Assembly (NCBI GenBank): GCA_964515405.1
Contig: CAZERD010000029.1
Coordinates: 1-17,223, forward strand
From: CAZERD01 sp964515405
GTDB taxonomy: Bacteria; Campylobacterota_A; Desulfurellia; Desulfurellales; CAZERD01
Direction of reading: 5' to 3'
Length of the DNA: 17,223 bases
Shown: positions 7,892 to 14,640 of the stretch, in pieces
Layout of the letters: every line of letters begins with the position of its first letter
Numbering within the stretch: position 1 is the first letter of the stretch
Made by a program: the position numbers and the translations under genes
Notes under the pieces: generated by a model
Databases searched by the model: none
Seen by the model: the letters and a program-made list of their open reading frames with translations, nothing else
Told to the model about the DNA's origin: nothing

Positions 7892-7920
7892 TTGACATTA
7901 TTTTAAATATGATTTAGAAT
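7892..7920 (+). promoter_or_regulatory. Sigma70-type promoter of the amino acid transporter operon
   Basis: TTGACA (7892-7897) and TAGAAT (7915-7920) are 17 bp apart. The run AAAGATAAAAA just upstream could act as an UP element. Predicted start near 7927, leaving a leader of about 30 nt with AGGAGGTG (7942-7949) before the ATG. No clear operator palindrome is visible. Confidence 0.8.
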
Positions 7921-7956
7921 AGGTGAGTTTTCAATAAATACAGGAGGTGTGTTTGT

Positions 7957-8730
7957 ATGTTCAAGAAACTGTTGTTGTTTGTGATGGTTTTGTGTGTGGG
8001 TATGGTATTTAAACTTCCAGCGGTTCATGCGGCTAAGTTCCCTAAAAAGGTTATCGTAGTTGGTGTTGACACGACTTTTCCGCCCTTTGAAATGGAACAG
8101 AACGGAAAGGTTGTTGGATTTGATGTGGATCTTATTAAAGCTGTAACCAAGGCTGAGGGTTTGAAGATTAAATTTAAGACAATGGATTTTCAGGGTCTTA
8201 TTCCCGCACTTCAGACGGGAACCATTGACGCAGCTGTCGCCGGCATGACGATCACCCCCCAGAGGGCAAAGGTTGTGTTCTTTTCTCACCCATACTACCA
8301 TTCTGGTCTTTCTATTCTTGTTAAGAAGAGTAGTTCCATAAAATGCTTCAAAGATTTGAAGGGAAAAAAGGTAGCAGTCAAGCTTGGTACTACTGCGGAT
8401 ATTCTTATGTCGAAAACTCCAGGTGTTACAGTTGAGAGGTTTATAAACATAGATGATGCGTATAATCAGATGCAAAACGGCGGGGCAGATGCTGTTGTGT
8501 TTGATAACCCCGTAAACCTGAATTATGCCAAAACCCATAAGAATGTTCATGTGGTAGGCAAGCTGCTCACGGGCGAGAATTATGGTATAGCTGTTACAAA
8601 GAAGGAACCTTGGCTTCTTAAAGCGATTAATGATGGTCTTTACAAGGTGTACAAGAGTGGTGAGTATGCCAGGCTTTACAAGAAGTACTTTGATGGTGAT
8701 AAAAACGGCTTCATGAAGATAGAGAAATAA
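7957..8730 (+). CDS. Polar amino acid ABC transporter, periplasmic binding protein (SBP family 3)
   Basis: A 257-residue protein with a signal peptide: KK, a hydrophobic core at 5-20, and a likely cleavage after A25 (PAVHA). The mature part shows the family 3 solute-binding fold: GVDTTFPPFEM, GFDVDLIKAV, and AGMTITPQR with the ligand carboxylate-binding arginine R103. Later VVFDNPV supplies the conserved aspartate that usually binds the ligand amino group. It resembles GlnH/ArtJ-type proteins, but the exact amino acid cannot be told from sequence. No lipobox cysteine is present at the signal peptide end, so it is probably free in the periplasm of a diderm. Strong AGGAGGTG Shine-Dalgarno and a consensus promoter fit high expression. 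A hairpin separates it from the permease gene. Confidence 0.93.
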   Translation: MFKKLLLFVMVLCVGMVFKLPAVHAAKFPKKVIVVGVDTTFPPFEMEQNGKVVGFDVDLIKAVTKAEGLKIKFKTMDFQGLIPALQTGTIDAAVAGMTITPQRAKVVFFSHPYYHSGLSILVKKSSSIKCFKDLKGKKVAVKLGTTADILMSKTPGVTVERFINIDDAYNQMQNGGADAVVFDNPVNLNYAKTHKNVHVVGKLLTGENYGIAVTKKEPWLLKAINDGLYKVYKSGEYARLYKKYFDGDKNGFMKIEK

Positions 8731-8736
8731 CCAATC

Positions 8737-8761
8737 AAGGGGCCCACGTTGTGGGTCTTTT
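8737..8761 (+). terminator. Intra-operon hairpin (partial terminator) between binding protein and permease
   Basis: GGCCCAC (8741-8747), loop GTT, then GTGGGTC (8751-8757) make a 7-bp stem with one G-U pair, followed by TTTT (8758-8761). Outer A/G-U pairs can extend it. Lying between the binding-protein stop and the permease start, it would lower permease/ATPase transcript relative to the binding protein and protect the upstream mRNA 3' end. Confidence 0.7.
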
Positions 8762-8794
8762 CATATCAACAAAGATTTAGATGGAGAAAGAGAA

Positions 8795-9469
8795 GTGGAT
8801 TTTGTGGGGATAATAAAAGCGGCTTTGCCGCAGCTCCTCTACGGAGCTAAGCTTACTTTATTTTATTCTTTGGCGACAATATTCTTTGCCACCATAGTGG
8901 GTCTTATCTTTGCTTTATGTAAGCTTTCTCAATCCTTTGTGTTGAGGAAGATAGGTGAAGTTTATGTGCATATATTCAGAGGATTGCCACTGCTTGTTGA
9001 AATATTCTACATATATTTTGCTCTCCCGATGATACTGCCGCTTCATGAGCTGTTTGATCCGTATTTTACGCCTGTTGCTGGGACGCTCGCGCTCACGTTG
9101 AATGAAGGTGCCTATATAACGGAGATAATAAGAGCTGGTATACTGTCCATTCATAAGGGTCAAACGGAAGCGGCTTTGAGCATAGGCATGACTCGTGGGC
9201 AAACCATGAGGTATATTATCCTGCCGCAGGCGTTTAAAAGAATGATTCCACCATTGGTGAACCAGTTTATACAAACAATCAAGGATACTTCGTTGCTTTC
9301 TGTTATTTCCATCAATGAGCTTACAAGGCAGGGTCAGATAATCATTTCTACTACATTCGCCTCACTACAGATTTGGACAGCGGTTGCGGTTATATATCTT
9401 GCTATGATATTGAGCCTCACGGCTCTTTCCGGATACCTGGAAAGGAAGCTGCAAATTGAAAAGAGATAG
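8795..9469 (+). CDS. Polar amino acid ABC transporter, permease (HisM/GlnP type)
   Basis: A 224-residue inner-membrane protein of the binding-protein-dependent permease family. The N-terminus carries PQLLYGAKLTLFYSLATIFF, typical of the His/Glu/Gln/Arg permease subgroup. Several hydrophobic helices are visible, and the coupling helix (EAA loop) is present as EAALSIGMTRGQTMRYIILPQ, with LPQAF following in the canonical place. GTG is the start, placed by GGAGAAAG (8783-8790); a nearby ATG at 8781 is out of frame. Only one permease gene is present, so the channel is probably a homodimer. The 3' end overlaps the ATPase gene if that gene uses its TTG start. Confidence 0.92.
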   Translation: MDFVGIIKAALPQLLYGAKLTLFYSLATIFFATIVGLIFALCKLSQSFVLRKIGEVYVHIFRGLPLLVEIFYIYFALPMILPLHELFDPYFTPVAGTLALTLNEGAYITEIIRAGILSIHKGQTEAALSIGMTRGQTMRYIILPQAFKRMIPPLVNQFIQTIKDTSLLSVISINELTRQGQIIISTTFASLQIWTAVAVIYLAMILSLTALSGYLERKLQIEKR

Positions 9470-10214
9470 TGATAATGTAAAGAAGGATATGGTAATAGTT
9501 GAACGTGTCTCAAAGGCCTTCGGAGATCATGTTGTATTGAAGGATATTTCGCTTACCATTAAGGAGGGTGAGGTTGTAGTAGTCATAGGAGCCTCCGGGT
9601 CTGGTAAAACGACCTTCATAAGGTGCATTAATGGTCTTGAGAAGGTTTCTGGTGGCAGAATATATGTGAATGGCATTGAAATAACCCATAGTAAGACAAA
9701 TCTATACCGAGTGAGAAGGGAAATAGGCATGGTGTTTCAGCACTTCAATCTGTTTGCCCATTATACAGCTTTGCAAAATGTGTCCATAGGGCCGATAAAG
9801 GTGCTGAAGATAGATAAGGAGGAAGCAGAGGAAAGGGCTCTTAGGTTGCTTGAAAGGGTTGGGCTGAAGGATAAGGCAGATGCTTATCCAGATGAACTTT
9901 CAGGAGGGCAACAACAGAGGGTAGCGATTGCTAGGGCGCTGGCTATGAATCCCTTGGTTATGTTGTTTGATGAGCCGACCAGTGCATTGGATCCCGAGAT
10001 GGTGGGTGAAGTACTTGATGTTATGAAAGAGCTTGCTAAGGAGAACATGACGATGATAGTTGTTACCCATGAGATGGGGTTCGCAAAGGAGGTGGGGGAT
10101 AGGGTTATATTTATGGATGATGGTGTCATAGTGGAACAGGGGACACCGAAGGAGGTATTTAGCAATCCGAGAGAGGAGAGAACCAGGGCATTCTTGAGCA
10201 AAATACTTGTTTAG
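9456..10214 (+). CDS. Polar amino acid ABC transporter, ATP-binding protein (GlnQ/HisP type)
   Basis: A 252-residue ABC ATPase. Walker A GASGSGKTT at 45-53, Q-loop VFQHFNLF (Q95), signature LSGGQQQR at 148-155, Walker B LVMLFDEPTSALDPE around 167-181 and switch histidine H205 (VVTHEMGF) are all intact. The QHFNLF wording is typical of polar amino acid importers. Two starts are possible. TTG at 9456 has AAGGAAG 7 nt upstream and overlaps the permease gene by 14 bp. ATG at 9489 gives 241 residues, but its purine run lies only 2 nt away. The TTG start is preferred with moderate confidence. The stop overlaps the stop of the convergent DUF6062-like gene by 4 bp. Confidence 0.92.
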   Translation: MKRDSDNVKKDMVIVERVSKAFGDHVVLKDISLTIKEGEVVVVIGASGSGKTTFIRCINGLEKVSGGRIYVNGIEITHSKTNLYRVRREIGMVFQHFNLFAHYTALQNVSIGPIKVLKIDKEEAEERALRLLERVGLKDKADAYPDELSGGQQQRVAIARALAMNPLVMLFDEPTSALDPEMVGEVLDVMKELAKENMTMIVVTHEMGFAKEVGDRVIFMDDGVIVEQGTPKEVFSNPREERTRAFLSKILV

Positions 10215-10852
10215 TCTTTTGACTGAGAGTAAAATCCTAGAGCCTTGAGCCATGTGGTTTGTTCTTTTCCCTTCTCCTCTCCGGAGAATCTGTAATCCAA
10301 TTTGTGAAAAAAGTTTTCAAAGAGGAGCTGAAGAGTATCCAATCGTTTAAGCGTTTCTTTCAAAATGAATTCTATTCTTTCGTCCTTCTCTCCTATATGC
10401 CTGATGAGCTGAATTGTGTGTTTTCTGCATAGCCCACCTGAAGCCGAGTACATTTCTCTAATGTTCCTGTCCTTCAACATGTTTGCAAATGTTTCTATAG
10501 CATGTTTTTCAATGTTCTTTTCGTTTTCACAAAACTTACACGAATTATAAGGAATGTGATGCAACTCTTTTTTAAACCTCCTGTTGTTGAGTTTTAATAG
10601 GTTCCGGAAAAGCCTTGAGTCCGCCTTTACCAAGAACTCAAGGGTCGTTGAGAGTTTGTCCCCCATTTCCGTGAGCTGCTTTTTGTGTTTTTCGCAAATG
10701 TAGGGAAATTCTCTCAGACTCTCCAAAGTGGAATGTTCATGATAGTTTTCTGTTTTGAACCACCATATCACCTTGCTCATGCTTTCTTCGACGGCTACAC
10801 AGATAATGCAATCTTTGCCCTTGAGGGCATTTTTTATATCGTATTCAATCAC
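10211..10852 (-). CDS. DUF6062-like protein with two CxxC...CxxH modules
   Basis: A 213-residue cytosolic protein of unknown function. Two copies of the same putative metal site are visible: C15-x2-C18 with C53-x2-H56, and C105-x2-C108 with C142-x2-H145, with nearly equal spacings (34 and 33 residues). The flanks are similar too (CIIC...YICEKHKKQL and CKFC...GLCRKHTIQL). This looks like a tandem duplication of a zinc- or iron-sulfur-binding unit; I associate it with DUF6062 from memory. The GTG start at 10852 is chosen because GAGAGGAG lies 6 nt upstream; an upstream ATG at 10903 would add 17 residues and has no good ribosome site. The gene stands alone on this strand and overlaps the ATPase gene at its 3' end. 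Confidence 0.7.
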   Translation of the reverse strand: MIEYDIKNALKGKDCIICVAVEESMSKVIWWFKTENYHEHSTLESLREFPYICEKHKKQLTEMGDKLSTTLEFLVKADSRLFRNLLKLNNRRFKKELHHIPYNSCKFCENEKNIEKHAIETFANMLKDRNIREMYSASGGLCRKHTIQLIRHIGEKDERIEFILKETLKRLDTLQLLFENFFHKLDYRFSGEEKGKEQTTWLKALGFYSQSKD

Positions 10853-10974
10853 GAGGATCTCCTCTCTGCAGTGGATGAGGTATGGACTGATGTAGCTCCA
10901 CATGTAGCCCTACGTACACCTGACATGGTCCCAAGAATACAATAAAACCTGCGTTTTTTCCAGACTCACACGTG

Positions 10975-11003
10975 TTTACAAAATAATGGTAGAATGATAT
11001 GAT
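10975..11003 (+). promoter_or_regulatory. Sigma70-type promoter of the lipoprotein gene
   Basis: TTTACA (10975-10980) and TATGAT (10998-11003) are 17 bp apart, each matching five of six consensus bases. The 8-bp palindrome ACACGTGT (10968-10975) touches the -35 edge and could be an operator, though it may be chance. Predicted start near 11010. Confidence 0.7.
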
Positions 11004-11030
11004 TTGTTTAATTGTTTGTGGGGGGTAGAA

Positions 11031-11261
11031 ATGAAAAAGCGGATTATGAGTGTAATGCTGTTGTTTCTATCCTTGTTTGTTGTTTGTAGCTGTACTCCGC
11101 TTGTTGTGGGAACTGCTGCTGTAGGAGGAGCTGCTGTTGGGTATGCTCTAAGGGACGAGGGATACACCATAAGAGTTACCAAGCAGGCTCCCGGAGAGAA
11201 AAAGAAAACAGAGAACTCCACAGCCCCTACTTCTACAGTGAATAAATCCACAGGTAATTAG
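11031..11261 (+). CDS. Small lipoprotein with glycine-zipper-like segment
   Basis: A 76-residue protein. MKKR followed by a hydrophobic core and VCSC gives a lipoprotein signal peptide with the acylated cysteine probably C21 (C19 is an alternative). Directly after it, PLVVGTAAVGGAAVGYAL has small residues at regular spacing, like the glycine-zipper segments of outer-membrane-associated lipoproteins. The rest is polar and low in complexity (EKKKTENSTAPTSTVNKS), probably disordered. The ATG at 11031 is chosen because GGGGGG (11020-11025) is 5 nt upstream and the signal peptide then starts normally; an in-frame upstream start at 11004 overlaps the promoter -10. Function unknown; an envelope role is inferred. 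Confidence 0.7.
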   Translation: MKKRIMSVMLLFLSLFVVCSCTPLVVGTAAVGGAAVGYALRDEGYTIRVTKQAPGEKKKTENSTAPTSTVNKSTGN

Positions 11262-11274
11262 TTTTCCTCTGTTG

Positions 11275-11805
11275 ATGGATTTCAAACGTTTTTCTGACAA
11301 GGTAGATAGGTGGCTTCGTAGGTTCAGAGCCACCGGGCTTGGGAAGAAACTTCAGTATGAACCGCACGTAATAAGGACCGTGGAATATATCGATCCAGAT
11401 GGGGATGATAAGTTATTGGTGATTTTTCCTGAGGTTGACTATTTGAAATCTCTGTTTCTACAGGTTGCTCCTAAGATGGAGTATACAGGATATGATATTA
11501 CCTCTGGTGATCCTTTGCCAGTAGGACCCTTTGGAAAATGTGTGCTATTTCTTGTTACAAGGTTTATTGAAAGGGAGTTTCTTTGTTCTATTTGTGATAG
11601 GGTTTCTGGGAGATTTTATCTTGTGTCTTATCTGGGTGGGCATCGTTTTTTTGATATGACTCTCAGGATAGTTGATGCTGTTTCTCACAGCTTGCTTGGT
11701 AAAGAGGAAGAGATAGTTGCTCAATGTGATTGTTTTGAGTTTTTAAACAGGGTGGAGTACCAGCGGGAGCATATTGTGATAGTTGAGTATCGTGTTAATC
11801 ACTAA
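11275..11805 (+). CDS. Hypothetical protein, unrecognised
   Basis: A 176-residue soluble protein that I cannot place in a family. No signal peptide or membrane helix is visible. It has a basic N-terminus (KVDRWLRRFRATGLGKK), several beta-strand-like stretches (KLLVIFPEV, GKCVLFLVTRF, RFYLVSYLGG, HIVIVEYRV) and cysteines C103, C106 and, further on, a CDC pair; the CSIC pair alone does not define a metal site. It lies 13 bp after the lipoprotein gene and has no Shine-Dalgarno before either ATG (11275) or the adjacent TTG (11272), so re-initiation after the lipoprotein stop is likely. Its last 11 bp overlap the convergent activator gene. Coding is supported by length, base use like its neighbours, and placement that fills the gap. 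Confidence 0.6.
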   Translation: MDFKRFSDKVDRWLRRFRATGLGKKLQYEPHVIRTVEYIDPDGDDKLLVIFPEVDYLKSLFLQVAPKMEYTGYDITSGDPLPVGPFGKCVLFLVTRFIEREFLCSICDRVSGRFYLVSYLGGHRFFDMTLRIVDAVSHSLLGKEEEIVAQCDCFEFLNRVEYQREHIVIVEYRVNH

Positions 11806-12565
11806 GCTCGGATGCAAGGATAGCTGCTCCTATTGCGCCAGTTATTTGGGGTTCGGGTGGGATATACACGGTCCCTAGTTTCTCTTTGAGCGCCATTATA
11901 ACACCCTCATTTTTTGCTACGCCTCCTGTAAAGATGATATCTCCCTCTAGATTTACCCTACCTGTTAAAGAGAGTATTCTCTCGGTGATGGCCCTACATA
12001 GGCCTCTTATTATGTCTTCTTTTTTCTCTCCGCCTGAGATTAACGATACTACCTCTGATTCTGCAAACACTGTGCATGTGCTACTTATCCTCAGCTTTTT
12101 GGTGCTTTTCTTGTAGTAGCTTCCAAAATTCTCGAGCTTGACATCCAGTGCTTCGGACATTACTTCCAGAAATCTTCCTGTTCCAGCGGCACATCTATCA
12201 TTCATAGCAAAGTCTTCTATTCTGCCGTTCTCATCAAGGCTGATTGTTTTGCTATCCTGGCCGCCTATGTCGATTATACCCCGAGCAGAGGGAAACAGGT
12301 ATTTGCATCCCCTGGCGTGGCATGTTATTTCCGTGTATACTTTGTCTGCGAATGGTACGTTGAATCTCCCATAACCTGTTGCAACGCACCGTTTGACATC
12401 TCTTTCGTTTAGGTTTGTGAGCTTCAAGAGTTCTTTCCAGGTTTCGTTCAGCGTTTGAATCTGGTTTGAGCCCGTTCTTTTTATTGTGTACCCTGCCACA
12501 TTTCCGTTCATCATTATGACTACTTTGGTTGTTAGAGAACCTATGTCTATTCCAGCGGTTATCAT
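11795..12565 (-). CDS. HgdC/BadF-family ATPase, activator of a 2-hydroxyacyl-CoA dehydratase-like enzyme
   Basis: A 256-residue ASKHA-fold ATPase. It begins with the phosphate-binding motif GIDIGSLTTKVVI and has the second, GIIDIGGQDSKTI, and FTGGVAKNEGV near the end. The two cysteines that bridge one [4Fe-4S] cluster across the homodimer are present in NDRCAAGTGRFLEV and SSTCTVFAESEVVS. Family members use ATP hydrolysis to push one electron at very low potential into a partner of the HgdAB, Bcr or double-cubane type; they are oxygen-sensitive. Length and single-domain form match HgdC and Escherichia coli YjiL. It is last in the cassette, its ATG overlapping the upstream HgdB-like stop (ATGA, 12562-12565) with GGAGGGG ahead. 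Partner and substrate are inferred only from context. Confidence 0.92.
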   Translation of the reverse strand: MITAGIDIGSLTTKVVIMMNGNVAGYTIKRTGSNQIQTLNETWKELLKLTNLNERDVKRCVATGYGRFNVPFADKVYTEITCHARGCKYLFPSARGIIDIGGQDSKTISLDENGRIEDFAMNDRCAAGTGRFLEVMSEALDVKLENFGSYYKKSTKKLRISSTCTVFAESEVVSLISGGEKKEDIIRGLCRAITERILSLTGRVNLEGDIIFTGGVAKNEGVIMALKEKLGTVYIPPEPQITGAIGAAILASELSD

Positions 12566-13731
12566 TTCCCCTCCAACAGTTCTATGAATGCTTTTATTCT
12601 TGTTTTAGTTTGTTCTGTTTCGTAGTTTCTCTCGTCTATAGCGTCTCCGTGCAATATGAGTGTGGGTATGCCTATCCTTTTCAGTGCATCCTTTATCAAG
12701 TAGGCACTTCCAGATGATTGTCTACATCCCCATTGTGAGAAGTGGATAGCGCCGTCCACCCTATATTGGAGAGATAAGTTTAGAGCTAGGTTTATCCTTC
12801 TCTCCACTGTACCGTACGGGTGAGATAATATTTTTCTTGACAGGGATGTGTATGGGTCATCTGGATTTAATTCTTCCCATACATAACTTGATTCGTCTAT
12901 TACAACTTTTACTCCTTCTTCCTCAAGCCAGTTGACTATCCCGTAGTGCTTAAAGTAGGGTCTGACATGGTGTAGCCACAGGAGTCTGAATCTTTCCTGT
13001 GATGGTTTTCTTTTTTTTAACATGCGGAGCAAGGCTTTGTAAAATTTAACGCACTCTGGAGAACCCCAGCAGGAGAAATACATGCTTGATACAAAACCGA
13101 GAGATTCATCGGCGTTCATAGGCGACGGTGAGAGCATACGCATTTTGTTTATTTCAAGCAGTATTTTTCTGGCTTCGTTTGAAAGCTTTATTGAATTCCT
13201 TAGTCTTTCTGGTTTTATGTGTAGCTCTGCACTGAGTCTTATGAGCTGTTCATTGAGCACCCTTATTGCTGCTCCGTCGTTTCCGTATGGGACGTTTACT
13301 AGGTAAAACGGACACCGATAAAAATTGGCTGCTTCTTCAAAGAATTTTACTGAGCCGTTGCATATGTGGGATGTGACTACTACAGCACTCGGTTTTGGTA
13401 GTATATTCTTCCGCATCATTCCAAATCCTGCTTTGTAGAATGAGCATAGGTCACTTGAGAACAGTTTCTCACCCTCGGATACGAGCTTCCCCCCGAATCC
13501 TAAGTATGAAAAGAATCCAGCCGCGGGTTCTGGAAATATGGGGATCATACCTGAGGCATAGAGGAATTCCGATGGCATGAATCCATTACTCCACACTACA
13601 GGCTTTCTAGATGCTTCTCTGAATCTTTTTGACATAAAGCCCAACCACACCGATGTGGCCGTGTTTTCAAGCAGTCTTATGGGTAGAGATATGGGTGATT
13701 TGATGAGAGAAGCAATGGTTTTTTCATTCAT
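12562..13731 (-). CDS. HgdB-family iron-sulfur subunit (2-hydroxyacyl-CoA dehydratase/double-cubane protein type)
   Basis: A 389-residue protein with the fold pattern of the HgdB/DCCP/YjiM family. Cysteines that could bind the cluster are C96 (SSDLCSFYKAGFG), C124 (TSHICNGSVKFFE) and C336 (FSQWGCRQSSGSAYLIKD). The first family position is not cysteine here: the segment WSNGFMPSEFLYASGMIP has Ser/Asn where many members have Cys. That resembles the B-type subunit of two-subunit enzymes. It would be one half of a heterodimer with the upstream short paralogue. Both its start (13728-13731) and stop (12562-12565) overlap neighbours as ATGA, indicating tight co-translation. Reaction unknown: no CoA transferase, acyl-CoA or hydroxy acid genes are near. 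Confidence 0.87.
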   Translation of the reverse strand: MNEKTIASLIKSPISLPIRLLENTATSVWLGFMSKRFREASRKPVVWSNGFMPSEFLYASGMIPIFPEPAAGFFSYLGFGGKLVSEGEKLFSSDLCSFYKAGFGMMRKNILPKPSAVVVTSHICNGSVKFFEEAANFYRCPFYLVNVPYGNDGAAIRVLNEQLIRLSAELHIKPERLRNSIKLSNEARKILLEINKMRMLSPSPMNADESLGFVSSMYFSCWGSPECVKFYKALLRMLKKRKPSQERFRLLWLHHVRPYFKHYGIVNWLEEEGVKVVIDESSYVWEELNPDDPYTSLSRKILSHPYGTVERRINLALNLSLQYRVDGAIHFSQWGCRQSSGSAYLIKDALKRIGIPTLILHGDAIDERNYETEQTKTRIKAFIELLEGK

Positions 13732-14609
13732 AGCATTTCCAGGAAGGCTTGAAGTCTTGTTTTTAGTCCTGCGAATGAGGCTGGTCTAAATAGACCGTCA
13801 ACCATCAAGACAGGTATACCATGCTCTTTTAGTTCTTTTTTTATCCGAGGTGCTGAGAATAAAAATGTGTCGCAGAATTTTAGTCCATAGAGTATTACAC
13901 CATCTGCCTCTGATTCCTTTGCAATCCTTAGTAGATTGTAAGCCCTGTCAATCGTTGAGCACATTCTTGGGCATTGAATGCGTTTCATATATGCTTCCGC
14001 TATTGCTGTTAGTGGTTCTTTGGTTTCTTTAATCTCCATGTCGAGGTATCTGTTGGAATTGCAGAGATCTTCGTGGATGATTGTTGTTTCTCCAAGTATA
14101 TCCTGGAGCTCATCTGTATTTAGTATGGTTCCGGATACAATCAGTTTTTTGCTGTTTGTTTTGTTTTTAATGTGCTTAAGAGAGTTTTTTCTTTGTTTGT
14201 TGGCTTCCTTTATTGCCTCCTGAAGTCTGCTCTCTGTGATGTTTGTTGAGAAAGCTTTCTCAATAGACTTTATGAGTTTCTCAAGCTCTTGTAGAAAAAT
14301 GATTTTGTTTGTCGAGAACGGCAAGTTCATGAAATAGATGAATTTTGGTTTGTTTATTATCTTGCGCCACGTATCGTAAAGTCTTCTCATTCCGTCGCAG
14401 GAGTTTGCAAAGATTAAACCCGACAGTGAGTCGTATTTTCCATCCAACCCTTCGGAGAATGTGTTGAGTATATATGGGCAGTAATTGGTATCTAGGAACA
14501 CAGCCCCTCTTTGGGATAATGTTTCGGGTAATATTCTTACAGGCATCAAGCCTGCTGCCATTAGTAGTTCTACTGGCACATAGCTGCACAGAATGCCTAC
14601 TTCTTCCAT
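13728..14609 (-). CDS. Short HgdB/HgdA-family iron-sulfur subunit
   Basis: A 293-residue paralogue of the preceding HgdB-like protein, clearly shorter than the family's usual 370-430. Family cysteine positions are all retained: C8 (LCSYVPVELLMAAGLMPVRI), C44 (NYCPYILNTF), C71 (NSCDGMRRLYD) and C246 (LKFCDTFL). C213 and C217 (IQCPRMCST) and C183 are additional. The N-terminal helical region of longer members is missing and the protein starts right at the first cysteine motif. The ATG at 14609 has no visible Shine-Dalgarno; the frame is open for at least another 18 codons upstream, but I saw no ATG, GTG or TTG there. It follows the HlyD-type gene by 31 bp. Probably the cluster-carrying partner of a heterodimer; function unknown. 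Confidence 0.84.
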   Translation of the reverse strand: MEEVGILCSYVPVELLMAAGLMPVRILPETLSQRGAVFLDTNYCPYILNTFSEGLDGKYDSLSGLIFANSCDGMRRLYDTWRKIINKPKFIYFMNLPFSTNKIIFLQELEKLIKSIEKAFSTNITESRLQEAIKEANKQRKNSLKHIKNKTNSKKLIVSGTILNTDELQDILGETTIIHEDLCNSNRYLDMEIKETKEPLTAIAEAYMKRIQCPRMCSTIDRAYNLLRIAKESEADGVILYGLKFCDTFLFSAPRIKKELKEHGIPVLMVDGLFRPASFAGLKTRLQAFLEML

Positions 14610-14640
14610 TGCATATTGTTTATAGCTGTTTTTTGAAAAG

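Noticed and set aside
7903..8550. A 215-codon minus-strand open frame opposite the transporter binding-protein gene
   Set aside because: It is antisense to a clear SBP family 3 gene, runs into that gene's promoter, and its translation has no recognisable domain and a composition typical of an antisense shadow.
11004..11030. Upstream start for the lipoprotein
   Set aside because: It would begin right at the promoter -10 and would push the signal peptide away from the N-terminus.
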